Source of the DNA: Leptospira semungkisensis
GTDB taxonomy: Bacteria; Spirochaetota; Leptospiria; Leptospirales; Leptospiraceae
Reading direction: 5' to 3'
Length of the DNA: 64,000 nucleotides
NCBI RefSeq assembly: GCF_004770055.1
Contig: NZ_RQEP01000018.1
Location: 372,001-436,000, forward strand
Positions 8,695 to 17,502 of this stretch are shown in pieces (positions within the stretch are counted from its first letter, which is position 1; each line of letters starts with the position of its first letter). A program made the position numbers and the translations under genes. The notes under the pieces are model-generated. The model made no database searches and was not told the origin of the DNA. It worked only from the letters and a program-made list of their open reading frames with translations.

Positions 8695-8714
8695 AAGCTT
8701 TTCCTTCTTCCTAA

Positions 8715-9419
8715 CTACAGTCCAGCCTGTTCGAAAGCTCTTTGCTTATCCTTCTGCACTTGGTCCAACTGCTGGATCATGGTTTGCTGTATATTCTCGA
8801 GCTTTTTTTCCTGGTCGGGATCTCCCGAACCTTTTTGGATCTCTACCAAGTATTTTACGATTTCCAATCTGTCCTTAGATTGCTTTTCCATAAAATCGTA
8901 ATATGTGAGCACCTGGTCCTTGGAAGCTGTCCTACCAAGCACTGCTCTAGTTGCTTCTGAAACTCTTTGTTCTAAAGCTTTTTTCTGTTCCTTTTCGCCC
9001 GGAGTCATGCGCGTTGGTAAAAGGGAATTATTCGGAAACTTTTCTCTTAATTGTTGGAAACGCTCCATCTCCTCATTTGTATAAGGCTTTCCAGTCTGAG
9101 GATTGACCGGATTATTCGCATCCGATTCCGGCTGCTTATTTTCATTCTGGGCCGCGTCTACTTCTCTGTATTCCGCCTTGCCCGCAGTGAAAAATGAAGA
9201 TTCAAATAAGGACTTGTCTGCAGAAGTTCTTCCTCCATTAGAAGATCCAGAAGAAGAGGAATTCATTCCTCCTCCAAACAAACCGGCTAAAGCATCCGCT
9301 TCCCGTTTTTGGGACTTAGAATCTGCTTTTTCGTCATCTGTCCAAAATAATAAGGTCAATGAAAGGATCAGAAAAACGATGAAGCCGCCGACGAAGATAA
9401 GTTTGCGAATGCTGGTCAC
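8715..9419 (-). CDS. Single-pass membrane protein of unknown function with coiled-coil tail
   Basis: A GTG start at 9419 with AAGGGA upstream gives about 234 residues: a short basic N-terminus, one membrane helix (about residues 7-26), a low-complexity Gly/Ser linker (GGGMNSSSSGSSNGG), an Asn/Pro/Gly-rich region and a charged helical C-terminal half with many Gln and Lys. Reading back to 9590 would overlap the divergent lipoprotein gene, so the shorter form is preferred. It faces that gene across about 58 bases that presumably hold both promoters. No family was recognised. Confidence 0.7.
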   Translation of the reverse strand: MTSIRKLIFVGGFIVFLILSLTLLFWTDDEKADSKSQKREADALAGLFGGGMNSSSSGSSNGGRTSADKSLFESSFFTAGKAEYREVDAAQNENKQPESDANNPVNPQTGKPYTNEEMERFQQLREKFPNNSLLPTRMTPGEKEQKKALEQRVSEATRAVLGRTASKDQVLTYYDFMEKQSKDRLEIVKYLVEIQKGSGDPDQEKKLENIQQTMIQQLDQVQKDKQRAFEQAGL

Positions 9420-9477
9420 GGTGAAGAATCCCTTATTTTTTAGTTGTAAGACCGCTCCAAAGACGAATTCTATCCTT

Positions 9478-10203
9478 GTGGGTTCTAAATTTAGAGTCTT
9501 ACAAGCCTGGCTTAGGAGCAACCTAAAAAACCGAATCCTTGCGGCCGTTTTCTGGTCCTTGGTTCCCTTTTTTTCTTTTTGCGGGATCAATACGGATGTG
9601 ACTCAGTCACCGTATGTATTTGTGACTCCTGTTTCAGTTCCTCAGATCTTTAGTATCGTTGCTATTTACGACAATATCGATCCTCATAAGCCTGAGTACA
9701 GTCTTGGTTACTACATTACCAACGAAGAACCTCAATTCGTGGGTTATAATTTATATATTACTTTCGCGATCCCTTCTGCGGGAGAGACCTTAAGCAATTC
9801 CAACCTGTATTTGGAAAATGGAGTCCAACCTTCTTTTCCTGCGTTGGCGGTCCAAGCTTCTACTGCAAATCTTACAACTCATACAGTTGCAAATTTGCAA
9901 GCGTACGCTCCGATTCAGATGTTCCAAAAATGCGAAGTGTATACGTTCACAATGCGTGCCTTGCTAAACACAGGGATCACTTCGAATATGTCGACTCCGG
10001 TCACTCGATGCAGCACTACTTATCCGGATCATTGCGGCACTGACACGAGTTGCAATCCTTCTGCCTGTACAGTGAGTTCTTGCTCTGTTTCCATTCGGGA
10101 TTCTTGTCCTGTAGGAACTGCTTGCAATCCATGTACGAAAGGAAATCAAGCAACTGGCTGCCGCTGCCCTTCCGGAGAAACTCCTCCCGGCTGCAATCTA
10201 TGA
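9478..10203 (+). CDS. Putative lipoprotein with cysteine-rich C-terminus
   Basis: With a GTG start at 9478 the product has a basic N-terminus, a hydrophobic core (ILAAVFWSLVPFF) and a relaxed spirochete-type lipobox ending SFC, giving about 241 residues. The middle is a beta-rich, Tyr/Asn-rich domain. The last 64 or so residues hold 11 cysteines, first spaced by four to seven residues and then closely packed (CNPC, CRC), as in disulfide-knotted or metal-binding tails. The start is uncertain because no clear ribosome site is seen. The stop overlaps the rsmI ATG (ATGA). Exported function unknown. Confidence 0.65.
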   Translation: MGSKFRVLQAWLRSNLKNRILAAVFWSLVPFFSFCGINTDVTQSPYVFVTPVSVPQIFSIVAIYDNIDPHKPEYSLGYYITNEEPQFVGYNLYITFAIPSAGETLSNSNLYLENGVQPSFPALAVQASTANLTTHTVANLQAYAPIQMFQKCEVYTFTMRALLNTGITSNMSTPVTRCSTTYPDHCGTDTSCNPSACTVSSCSVSIRDSCPVGTACNPCTKGNQATGCRCPSGETPPGCNL

Positions 10204-10952
10204 CGACTCCGGAAGGAGAACCTAGATTTCAGATCCAGCCTGGAACCGCCTATGTGGTAGCAACACCAATCGGTAATCTAGAAGACATCACGCTGAGAGC
10301 CTTGCAAGTGCTGAAGCAAAGCGATGTGATCTACTGTGAAAACGCCGGGCATAGCCGCAGGCTTTTTCAAGCCTATGAAATACATACTCCCGCAAAGACA
10401 TTGTACAAGGATCAATCCGATCGCCCTTTCTCTGGGATCATCCAGGATCTAAAAGCAGGCAGGACCTTGGCTCTTGTCTCAGATGCAGGAACTCCTGGTG
10501 TCTCCGATCCTGGTTCCCAATTGGTTCGAGTATTGAGAGAAGAGAAACTTCCCATCGTCCCCATTCCTGGGCCGAGTGCACTCACCGCAATGCTTTCTAT
10601 CTCAGGCTGGCAAGTGCAACCCTCTGTCTTTCTTGGCTTCCTTTCGGAGAAGAAGCAGAAGAAAAGGAACCAACTTAAAGAGTGGGAATCTTTTGAAGGA
10701 GCCTTGGCTCTATTTGAATCGGTCCATAGGATCCGAGACACTCTCGCAGCAATCCGGGAAACCTTCCCTTCTTCTCCTATGCTCTTGGGAAGGGAACTTA
10801 CAAAGATCCACGAGGAAATCCTGAAAATCGACCCTTCTCAGGACCTTGCGACCCTGAAATTCCCGGAAAAGGGGGAATTTGTAGTATTAATCTATACAAA
10901 TCCTAAAAAAATGCTTAACGGACGTGTCGGGGAAGCCGATACTTTGGAGTGA
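10200..10952 (+). CDS. rsmI: 16S rRNA (cytidine1402-2'-O)-methyltransferase
   Basis: An SAM-dependent tetrapyrrole-methylase-fold enzyme that 2'-O-methylates C1402 in the ribosomal P site. Family landmarks are ATPIGNLEDITLRAL near residue 20, IYCENAGHSRRL, LVSDAGTPGVSDPGSQLV near residue 95 and PGPSALTAMLSISG. At 250 residues it is a little short at the C-terminus. ATG at 10200 overlaps the preceding stop; a longer frame from 10050 is only read-through of the upstream gene. Its 3' end contains a sigma-28-like promoter for flgM. Confidence 0.93.
   Translation: MTTPEGEPRFQIQPGTAYVVATPIGNLEDITLRALQVLKQSDVIYCENAGHSRRLFQAYEIHTPAKTLYKDQSDRPFSGIIQDLKAGRTLALVSDAGTPGVSDPGSQLVRVLREEKLPIVPIPGPSALTAMLSISGWQVQPSVFLGFLSEKKQKKRNQLKEWESFEGALALFESVHRIRDTLAAIRETFPSSPMLLGRELTKIHEEILKIDPSQDLATLKFPEKGEFVVLIYTNPKKMLNGRVGEADTLE
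10916..10942 (+). promoter_or_regulatory. Sigma-28 (FliA)-like promoter upstream of flgM
   Basis: TAAC at 10916-10919 and GCCGATAC at 10935-10942 are exactly 15 bases apart, against the FliA consensus TAAA-N15-GCCGATAA: 3 of 4 and 7 of 8 matches. It lies inside the last codons of rsmI and about 22 bases before the flgM ATG. The 7-mer GCCGATA occurs elsewhere in the window by chance, so spacing and context carry the weight. Confidence 0.5.
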
Positions 10953-10964
10953 GAGGGAAAACCC

Positions 10965-11288
10965 ATGACTATAGATAAAATAGGCGGCATTGGCGGAGGC
11001 TCGTACGAACCTCGTAAATCGACTCCTGTTCGTAAAAGCGAGACCAAGGAATCATTCGATAATATTTCAATTTCAGATACAGCTAAGCAAAAAGCTTCCG
11101 AGGCTCGTATCCAAGCAGAAGTACAGACAATCACTCAAAAGATCGTCTCAAGCCCAGTTGATTCTGAGCGTTCTGCGAAACTTAAAGAAGTAAAGGAAAA
11201 ACTGAAGAACGGAGATTACGACAATCTTAGTCCTGAAATCCTAAACGCGGTAGCTGATAGAGTTGCCGAGTCTTTCTTAGGACGCTAA
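10965..11288 (+). CDS. flgM: Probable anti-sigma-28 factor FlgM
   Basis: FlgM binds and holds FliA inactive until the hook is complete, then is exported. This 107-residue protein has the expected plan: a flexible, Gly/Ser/Lys-rich N-terminus (DKIGGIGGGSYEP) and a helical C-terminal half in which VDSERSAKLKEVKEKLKNGD, YDNLSPEILNAVADRVAES and FL match the FlgM pattern of a helix, a G-x-Y turn and a final helix. A good ribosome site (GAGAGGG) precedes ATG. It sits behind a sigma-28-like promoter, consistent with feedback control, and ahead of a terminator. The family assignment rests on pattern, not alignment. Confidence 0.65.
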   Translation: MTIDKIGGIGGGSYEPRKSTPVRKSETKESFDNISISDTAKQKASEARIQAEVQTITQKIVSSPVDSERSAKLKEVKEKLKNGDYDNLSPEILNAVADRVAESFLGR

Positions 11289-11301
11289 TTCTTCATTAAA
11301 C

Positions 11302-11335
11302 ACCCGGAGTTGTTTCCCTTGAATTCCGGGTTTTC
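11302..11335 (+). terminator. Probable terminator after flgM
   Basis: ACCCGGA (11302-11308) pairs with TCCGGGT (11325-11331), followed by TTTCCC. The loop is 16 bases and the T run is short, so efficiency is uncertain. Confidence 0.5.
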
Positions 11336-11373
11336 CCTTACCCTCTCTCAACTATAAAAGGGAGACGACTCGA

Positions 11374-12543
11374 ATGCCGATACTCCCCGATTGGATTAAT
11401 TTCAATTTTCCTACCAAGATCCATTTTGAAGCCGATTGCGGTTTCAAAATGGGAAATTTCATCAAGAACATTGGTTCTCGCGCGGTCATCCTCTCCACTC
11501 AAAGTGAATTGGAGAATATGGATGAGTTCTCCATCATAAAGACTTCTTTAGAAAAGCATATTGATGGAGTCATTCTCTACGACAATATCGAGAAGGAACC
11601 TACTCTTAAAGAATTGGATACTGCCGCCTACTTCGCTAGGATCTCCAATGCCAATTGCATTATAGGTTACGGCTCTTTCGAAAGCTTAAATACTGCAAAG
11701 TTAGTCGCTCTTCTTGCAAACAACGACTCATTTGCAGAAGAGATCTTTGTTTCTAAGAGGGCGCAAAAATTAAAGAGACCTATCCCTCTTGTTTTAATTC
11801 CCACTCATCCAGTCATGGGATTGGAATGTGCACCTATTTCTACAGTGTATTTGGACGAGGACAGGACAGTTCGTTATTTCTCTCATGAGTATTTGTTTCC
11901 GGAAATGGTGATCGCGGACGCTAAGATTAGCGCGTTCATGACTTCTGCAGACGTTGCGAAAGTTGGAGTCGGGATCCTTGCAGCGGCGGTGGACAGCATT
12001 CTATCTAAATACTCTAACGAACTTACAAACTCTTCTTCTCTGAGAGCGATCGAGATTATTTATAAAAACCTTGTACCTGCAATCCGTGATCCTAAGAATT
12101 TGCAGTATAAGAACTCTATCTTCGGAGCAAGCCTTCTTGTAGGTATGTCTCACTCTTCCAGTTCATTAGGACTTTGTTATGCGCTTTCTTTGGCTGCTTC
12201 CAACCTAACGAACCTGGACGTGTTTCAGGCAATGTCGATCCTTCTTCCCCACGTAATGGAATACAACCTTACCTCTTCAGCAGGTAAATACGTGATGATC
12301 GCCAAGGCCTTGGACGAGGACATCACGAATATTTCAGTGATTGAGGCGGCGATTAAGGCAGTGGAAGGAATCCGTAAGATCTATATCGAATTGAAAATTC
12401 CGCAAAGACTTTCGGAATACGAAGTGAGAAAGATCGATCTTCCCGGAATCGCAAGCCTTGCTTCTTCTTTTCCATTCTTGGATTCTCTTCCCAGGGAATT
12501 GCCTAAGAATGAGATAGAGACAATTCTAGTCGCAGCCTTCTAA
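11374..12543 (+). CDS. Degenerate iron-containing alcohol dehydrogenase-family protein
   Basis: The fold follows the Fe-ADH/glycerol dehydrogenase family: an N-terminal nucleotide-binding half with IIGYGSFESLNTAKLVALLA where GGGSxxDxAK is usual, then an all-helical half. Metal-binding motifs are eroded. PTTAGTGSE reads PTHPVMGLECAP, the helix that normally carries the first metal aspartate reads KVGVGILAAAVDS, and the His-rich loop keeps only the His of GMSHSSSSLGLCYAL. Catalysis by the usual mechanism is therefore doubtful; a structural or regulatory role, or a divergent substrate, is possible. Its own ribosome site (GGGAG) suggests separate expression from flgM. Confidence 0.7.
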   Translation: MPILPDWINFNFPTKIHFEADCGFKMGNFIKNIGSRAVILSTQSELENMDEFSIIKTSLEKHIDGVILYDNIEKEPTLKELDTAAYFARISNANCIIGYGSFESLNTAKLVALLANNDSFAEEIFVSKRAQKLKRPIPLVLIPTHPVMGLECAPISTVYLDEDRTVRYFSHEYLFPEMVIADAKISAFMTSADVAKVGVGILAAAVDSILSKYSNELTNSSSLRAIEIIYKNLVPAIRDPKNLQYKNSIFGASLLVGMSHSSSSLGLCYALSLAASNLTNLDVFQAMSILLPHVMEYNLTSSAGKYVMIAKALDEDITNISVIEAAIKAVEGIRKIYIELKIPQRLSEYEVRKIDLPGIASLASSFPFLDSLPRELPKNEIETILVAAF

Positions 12544-12606
12544 AAAATCTCCTTATGTCGGAAAAATATTTGAAACGGGGGACCTGGCTCTCAGAATAGG
12601 AGAGGC

Positions 12607-12927
12607 ATGAGCGAAGAATCCATAGACACCATCATCGGCGAAGATATCCAGTTCCGCGGAAAGCTCCGATTCAATAACGCACTCAAGATCAAAGGCCAAT
12701 TCAAGGGCACGATCGAAACCTCAGGCTCCCTCATCGTGGGTGAGACAGGCAGAGTAGAGGCGGATATCGAAGCGGGAACTCTCGAAGTCGAAGGAGATCT
12801 AAAAGGAAATATCAACGCTTCTTCCAAGGTCTCGGTCCGCAAGACCGGAAAATTAGTGGGAGATGTTCGCACTCCCGATCTAGAAATCGAGTCGGGAGCA
12901 AAATTCAGCGGAAACTGCATCATGTAA
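12607..12927 (+). CDS. Bactofilin
   Basis: Bactofilins polymerise without nucleotide into filaments that scaffold cell-wall and shape functions. The 106-residue protein is almost wholly the bactofilin beta-helix: IIGEDIQFRGKLRFNNALKI, then GxxxG turns every 16 to 18 residues (GQFKG, GETGRVEA, GDLKGNI, GKLVGDV, GAKFSGNC). It is cytoplasmic, without a membrane segment. AGGAG precedes ATG. It ends two bases before recJ, so the two are probably co-transcribed; a functional link is not evident. Confidence 0.93.
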   Translation: MSEESIDTIIGEDIQFRGKLRFNNALKIKGQFKGTIETSGSLIVGETGRVEADIEAGTLEVEGDLKGNINASSKVSVRKTGKLVGDVRTPDLEIESGAKFSGNCIM

Positions 12928-12929
12928 GT

Positions 12930-14831
12930 ATGCCAGAGCACGGCCCTGAATTTCATAAACTTCCCAATTCTTCTCTCCCAGGACTAACAGCGCTCCAGTC
13001 CCATGTGTTCGGCACCCTATTCGGTCCGAGCACAAACAAAGAGATCTTATTTCAAAATCTTTCCGACCTCCCCTCTCCTTTTCTTCTTCCGGATATGGAC
13101 GAGGCGATCTCCTTACTCAAAGCGGCGGTCGCAGAGCAAAAATCCATTCTACTCTATGGAGACAGGGACAGTGACGGAGTATGCTCTACAAGCCTACTCG
13201 CTTCCTTCTTGAGGGGAATTCACCAAGGCAAACTAACAGTCAAAACTTCCAGCGAAGAAGATTACGGCCTCTGTGCTCCCGCGATGAAATTCGTGAGAGA
13301 AGTGAAACCGGATCTACTCGTGACCCTTGACTTCGGCACAAGCAACAGTGCCGAGATCCAAGAACTGAATGGAGAAGGAATGCAGGTGATCGTTTTAGAC
13401 CATCATGAGATCCCGGAGATTGTTCCTTCTTTCTGTAAACTCATCTCTCCTAAGAGAAGCGATTCCAAATATCCAACCCAAAAGATCTGCACCTCTGTTC
13501 TTTCCTGGAAACTGATCACTGCCTGGCTTTATAATACATTAGAAGAATCGAATACACTTTATTGGGTTCCGGATGGAGAGACATTCTTTAGCGGCGCGCT
13601 CGTCAAAAAAGGAGTTCTACTTTTTCAGGGAGATCGCTCGGAGGCGGAGAAACATTTTCCGGGACCTTATGCAGAATGGGAAAAAACTTCTAAGACCAAA
13701 TTTCCGGAGAGAGAATTGTTTTATTCTCAGATCTCTAAGTATCCGGGTGTCCTGGAACAAGTCCTGAAAAATCTGGATCTGGCTTCTATCGGAACGATCA
13801 CCGACATGATGCCTCTTACTGGAGAAAATCGAATCCTAGTAAAAGAAGGATGCTCCACTCTCCAAAGGATCAAATCGGGAGAATACTCTCATCGTCCTGG
13901 ATTAAATCGTCTTTTATCTCAATTAGATCTGAATAAGAAGAAAGTTCTCTCCAGAGATCTTGGCTGGAGTATCGGCCCCGCACTGAATGCTGCGGGAAGA
14001 ATGCAGAAAACGGAAGCCGCTCTTTCTCTACTTCTTTCTTCTTCCGAAAAAGAGGCAGAGGGACTCGCAACGGACCTTCTCAAACTGAACGAAGAGAGAA
14101 GAGAAAGAACCAAACGAAATCTATTCCGAGTAGAAGGATTTCTAAAACGCAAACAGGAAAGAACGCAGAGAGCCATTCTATTTTGTTATGAACCAGATTT
14201 TGAACCCGGAGTCTCAGGGATCGTAGCTACAAAACTTGTGGAGCAATACAAGAGACCTGTTATATTCATCGCACCCGATCATGGCCACGCTAAAGGAAGC
14301 GTAAGAGCCTACGGACAAGAGAATGTACTCAACCTTCTCAAAAAAGCCGAGCCTATCTTTCATCAATTCGGAGGCCATAAGGAAGCGGGAGGATTTTCGC
14401 TTTCGATTGACCAGATCCCCAAGCTCGCCGAGATACTTTTCCAAGAAGCAGGCACTTGGTTGGAAGAAGAGAGAACGGCCCTGGCAACAGAAGAGACAAA
14501 GAGCGTGATCAGTCTTCTTCCGCAAGAACTGAGAGAAGAAATATACGAAGAGCTTGGGATCTTTGAACCGTTCGGACAAGAAAATCCTGCTCCGCTTCTC
14601 TCAATCCGTGGAGCAAAAATTCTATCGTATCGTCCTCTTTCAGAAGGAAAGCATGCGCGCTTTAAGATCCTTGCTGCCGAAGATTCTATCCAATGTATTA
14701 TTTGGAACAAGGCGTCCGATCTTTCGAACGCTCTGAGAGAAAGAGGAGAATTGGATCTTTGGGGATATTTAGAAGAGAATACTTTCCGAGGTAAGACGAA
14801 TCTTCAGTTTGTAGTAGATTCTTTCAGATAA
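12930..14831 (+). CDS. recJ: Single-stranded-DNA-specific exonuclease RecJ
   Basis: A 5'-3' exonuclease in recombination and repair. The DHH phosphoesterase domain shows GDRDSDGVCST near residue 80, TLDFGTSNS and VLDHHEIPE (the DHH triad), and AGRMQKTEAAL. The DHHA1 domain has SGIVATKLVEQ, GHAKGSVRA and FGGHKEAGGFS, and an OB-like C-terminal region ends in LQFVVDSFR. Its 633 residues suit the family, with an insertion around residues 210-280. It directly follows the bactofilin and converges on pcnB. Confidence 0.93.
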   Translation: MPEHGPEFHKLPNSSLPGLTALQSHVFGTLFGPSTNKEILFQNLSDLPSPFLLPDMDEAISLLKAAVAEQKSILLYGDRDSDGVCSTSLLASFLRGIHQGKLTVKTSSEEDYGLCAPAMKFVREVKPDLLVTLDFGTSNSAEIQELNGEGMQVIVLDHHEIPEIVPSFCKLISPKRSDSKYPTQKICTSVLSWKLITAWLYNTLEESNTLYWVPDGETFFSGALVKKGVLLFQGDRSEAEKHFPGPYAEWEKTSKTKFPERELFYSQISKYPGVLEQVLKNLDLASIGTITDMMPLTGENRILVKEGCSTLQRIKSGEYSHRPGLNRLLSQLDLNKKKVLSRDLGWSIGPALNAAGRMQKTEAALSLLLSSSEKEAEGLATDLLKLNEERRERTKRNLFRVEGFLKRKQERTQRAILFCYEPDFEPGVSGIVATKLVEQYKRPVIFIAPDHGHAKGSVRAYGQENVLNLLKKAEPIFHQFGGHKEAGGFSLSIDQIPKLAEILFQEAGTWLEEERTALATEETKSVISLLPQELREEIYEELGIFEPFGQENPAPLLSIRGAKILSYRPLSEGKHARFKILAAEDSIQCIIWNKASDLSNALRERGELDLWGYLEENTFRGKTNLQFVVDSFR

Positions 14832-14896
14832 TCGGATCATTCAGATCGATCCAATCAACAAAGCAGAAAGATTAAACTTCCGTAGAAAAAGATCGA

Positions 14897-16357
14897 TCAA
14901 TCTTCGGAGTCGAAAGAATCGTCCGAATCGGAGCCGCGACCCTTCTCTTCTTTAGAAGAATCGCTAGATTGCTGCTTGTTATGACGAGGACCTCTATCCG
15001 GTCTTCCTCCCCTGTCCCTATTACGGTTCCGGTTTGGACGTCCGCCTTCTTTCTTCCCACCGCCACCACCGCCAATGCTATTAGGCAGAACAGGGCGTTT
15101 TCTAAGAGAGATTTCCCAAAAGAATGCAGATTGCAATGTCTGATCGTTATTCTCTGCGATCGCATTGATCTTGAAGACGTAAAATGCGTCATAGAAGAAG
15201 TCTTTCTTGCGGAAGAAATTATTCTGAGAGGCCTTATCATCCTCAGTATGAGTAAATCTCTCCTGAGAAGCGAATACTTTGATCAGCCTTTCCTTGTCCT
15301 TTTTAGGAGTTCCTAATCTTTGGAAGATAGGCTCCAAAGACTGTTTGAGAGAAGCAACCAAATGCCCCCCCTTTTTGGAAGTAGCATCTTGTACCAAGTC
15401 ACAGAATAATAGAGCATAGAAGATCTGCGGTGTCAGCTCTTCTCTTTCCGAGAGAAGCTTATCAGCGATCACGAGCCTTCTTCCGATCCCTGTCTCCAGG
15501 AATTTGTCTCCGAAGTCAGGATTCTTTCTTCTTTCCTTTTCGAACGCTTCTCTAAATAGAACTTCTAAGAGATGGTTTTGGGCCATTCCTTGAAAGATCA
15601 AAGAAGTTCTCCAAGTGCGGAAGATCTTATTGTATTCTTCCAACATGCGAGAAGTGGAAGCCTTCTCCAATTCGAATGCGTTTTTCTTAATGGACTTGGA
15701 AGTACCCTTGTCGATCTTCAATCCCAATAGGACCGCAAACTTTACTGCGCGAAGCATACGCACAGGATCTTCTCTAAAAGAAATATCAGGATTTCCGATG
15801 ACTCGTAACTGTCTGCTCTGGATATCTTCATATCCACCTACATAGTCCACGATGGAATCGTTTCTGATATCGTAGTATAACGCGTTGATTGTGAAGTCCC
15901 GTCTTGCAGCATCTTCTTGCGGAGTTCCGAACTTATTATCTCTCTTGATGAGATAGTCTTGGTCCTCTACAGGTTTTTCAAATCTATGTTCAGGCAAGGA
16001 ACGGAAGGTACTGACCTCGATCACTTTTCCTTTGAAAAGGATATGAACGATCTTAAAACGACGTCCGATAATGCGACAGTTATTAAAGATTTTCTTAATT
16101 TGATTCGGAGTGGCGTTCGTCACCACGTCGAAGTCTTTTGGCTTGCGACCGAGAAGAAGATCTCTCACTCCTCCTCCGACAATATATGCTTTGTATCCGA
16201 ATTTATGAAGGCGATGAATGATTTTTACCGCGTCCTCGTCTATCATGGACTTGCGGACCGGGTGATTGTCTCGGTAGTATCTCTTTCCCTCCGGATAAAT
16301 AAGAATGTCGTCGACGGATCCTATTTTTTTCTTGAAGAGATTGGACAGGAATTTCAT
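14897..16357 (-). CDS. pcnB: Poly(A) polymerase with glycine/arginine-rich tail
   Basis: A class II nucleotidyltransferase that adds poly(A) to RNA 3' ends. The head domain has [20 protein letters not shown] with the catalytic aspartates, [10 protein letters not shown] and VIEVSTFR, then [20 protein letters not shown] and the neck [13 protein letters not shown]. These fit PcnB better than CCA transferase, although spirochete enzymes of this class need biochemical proof. The last 65 or so residues are unusual: five consecutive glycines, then an Asn/Arg/Asp/Gly-rich stretch and an acidic Ser/Asp end, probably disordered and RNA-binding. The start is ATG at 16357 with a weak ribosome site. Confidence 0.88.
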   Translation of the reverse strand: MKFLSNLFKKKIGSVDDILIYPEGKRYYRDNHPVRKSMIDEDAVKIIHRLHKFGYKAYIVGGGVRDLLLGRKPKDFDVVTNATPNQIKKIFNNCRIIGRRFKIVHILFKGKVIEVSTFRSLPEHRFEKPVEDQDYLIKRDNKFGTPQEDAARRDFTINALYYDIRNDSIVDYVGGYEDIQSRQLRVIGNPDISFREDPVRMLRAVKFAVLLGLKIDKGTSKSIKKNAFELEKASTSRMLEEYNKIFRTWRTSLIFQGMAQNHLLEVLFREAFEKERRKNPDFGDKFLETGIGRRLVIADKLLSEREELTPQIFYALLFCDLVQDATSKKGGHLVASLKQSLEPIFQRLGTPKKDKERLIKVFASQERFTHTEDDKASQNNFFRKKDFFYDAFYVFKINAIAENNDQTLQSAFFWEISLRKRPVLPNSIGGGGGGKKEGGRPNRNRNRDRGGRPDRGPRHNKQQSSDSSKEEKGRGSDSDDSFDSED

Positions 16358-16416
16358 ATGATGGGATAGTTAAGTCCTATAATCTCGCTCTGACCCCTAC
16401 CTGCAAGTAAAAATCT

Positions 16417-17433
16417 ATGAACCATCCGGCAAAGTTCGAAGACCGCCCAGGAGCCTTAGAAAGGCTGAAGATCAAACATCTTCGTCTCCGTTCTGCTTGG
16501 TCAAAGATCAAAGAAAAAGGTTCGAGAAAAATTTCTTTCCTGCTCGTTCCTCACGATCACGAGGCTGTTCTCAATGTTGAGGTCAGTGTTTTCATGGCCT
16601 TCTTCTTGGGGGCGCTTTCACTTCTCCTGTTTCTTCTTGCGAGCGCCTTCGTAGTTTATATGAATTTCTTCTTTGCTCCGAATCGGGAATTGATTCGAGA
16701 GACGGACAATAATGTCGGATTATTTTTGTACTACAATTCTCTTCTCAAAGATGCCAAGAAAGAAATTTCCGGATTGGAGAAGAAGACGGAGCAACTCAAT
16801 CTTGTCGCCTGGGACGAAGTGCCTTGGAAAAGAATACTGACCTTCGACTATGTTCCCGAATTTAGTCTGACTAAAGATGTGCCCGAATCTTCGACTAACA
16901 TGAATTTATACCAAGACACTGTCGAAGGTTTCGCAGAAAGAAATATAGAGCTCTTCAAGATCAAACACGCATTTCAAAATGCATTCGATTATTTGGAAGA
17001 GAGAGAATCAATTCTATATGCCATGCCTAGGGGCCGTCCTCTAAAACCTGGAGTTGGATTCGTGACTTCTACATTTGGAGGAAGGGTGGATCCTTTCGGC
17101 CTCGTGGAGATGGGTGAGTTCCATTCGGGAATAGACTTCGCTGCGGGAGAAGGAATTCCTATCTATGCAACCGCTCCTGGAATCATAGAGGACAATGGCC
17201 AGTCCGCCGGTGGCTTGGGAAAAAGTATCCGCATCAATCATTTAAATGGATTTTATACAGTCTATGGACACTGTTCCGTAGTCTTAGTAACCAAGGGTCA
17301 ATTGGTAAACCGAGGAGAACTTATAGGGCATGTAGGTTCTACCGGAAAGGCAACTGGCCCTCACGTGCATTACGAAGTTCATATAGGTTACGATCCTCCT
17401 ATGGATCCCGCAGAATTCGTAAACATGGAATGA
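16417..17433 (+). CDS. Membrane-anchored M23 (LytM-type) peptidoglycan peptidase
   Basis: One transmembrane helix at about residues 55-85 anchors a periplasmic part: a helical linker ([19 protein letters not shown]), then an M23 domain from about residue 210. Zinc ligands are visible in FHSGIDFAA (HxxxD) and in HVHYEVH (HxH), with [12 protein letters not shown] and [10 protein letters not shown]. All ligands are present, so it is likely an active endopeptidase rather than an EnvC-like activator. The basic N-terminus is cytoplasmic. The Lgt-family gene follows after about 70 bases. Confidence 0.88.
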   Translation: MNHPAKFEDRPGALERLKIKHLRLRSAWSKIKEKGSRKISFLLVPHDHEAVLNVEVSVFMAFFLGALSLLLFLLASAFVVYMNFFFAPNRELIRETDNNVGLFLYYNSLLKDAKKEISGLEKKTEQLNLVAWDEVPWKRILTFDYVPEFSLTKDVPESSTNMNLYQDTVEGFAERNIELFKIKHAFQNAFDYLEERESILYAMPRGRPLKPGVGFVTSTFGGRVDPFGLVEMGEFHSGIDFAAGEGIPIYATAPGIIEDNGQSAGGLGKSIRINHLNGFYTVYGHCSVVLVTKGQLVNRGELIGHVGSTGKATGPHVHYEVHIGYDPPMDPAEFVNME

Positions 17434-17502
17434 TAGAATTTCTCCGAACCCTTCCCGCTCGGGGAACGAATTACTAGGGAAAATAGATCCAAAGAAGGAA
17501 AT

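Noticed and set aside
9103..9477. Long N-terminal extension of the Cys-rich protein
   Set aside because: It is antisense to the divergent membrane-protein gene and lacks a signal peptide; the later GTG gives an export signal.
10050..10199. Upstream part of the rsmI frame
   Set aside because: It overlaps the preceding gene for 150 bases; ATG 10200 overlaps that gene's stop as ATGA.
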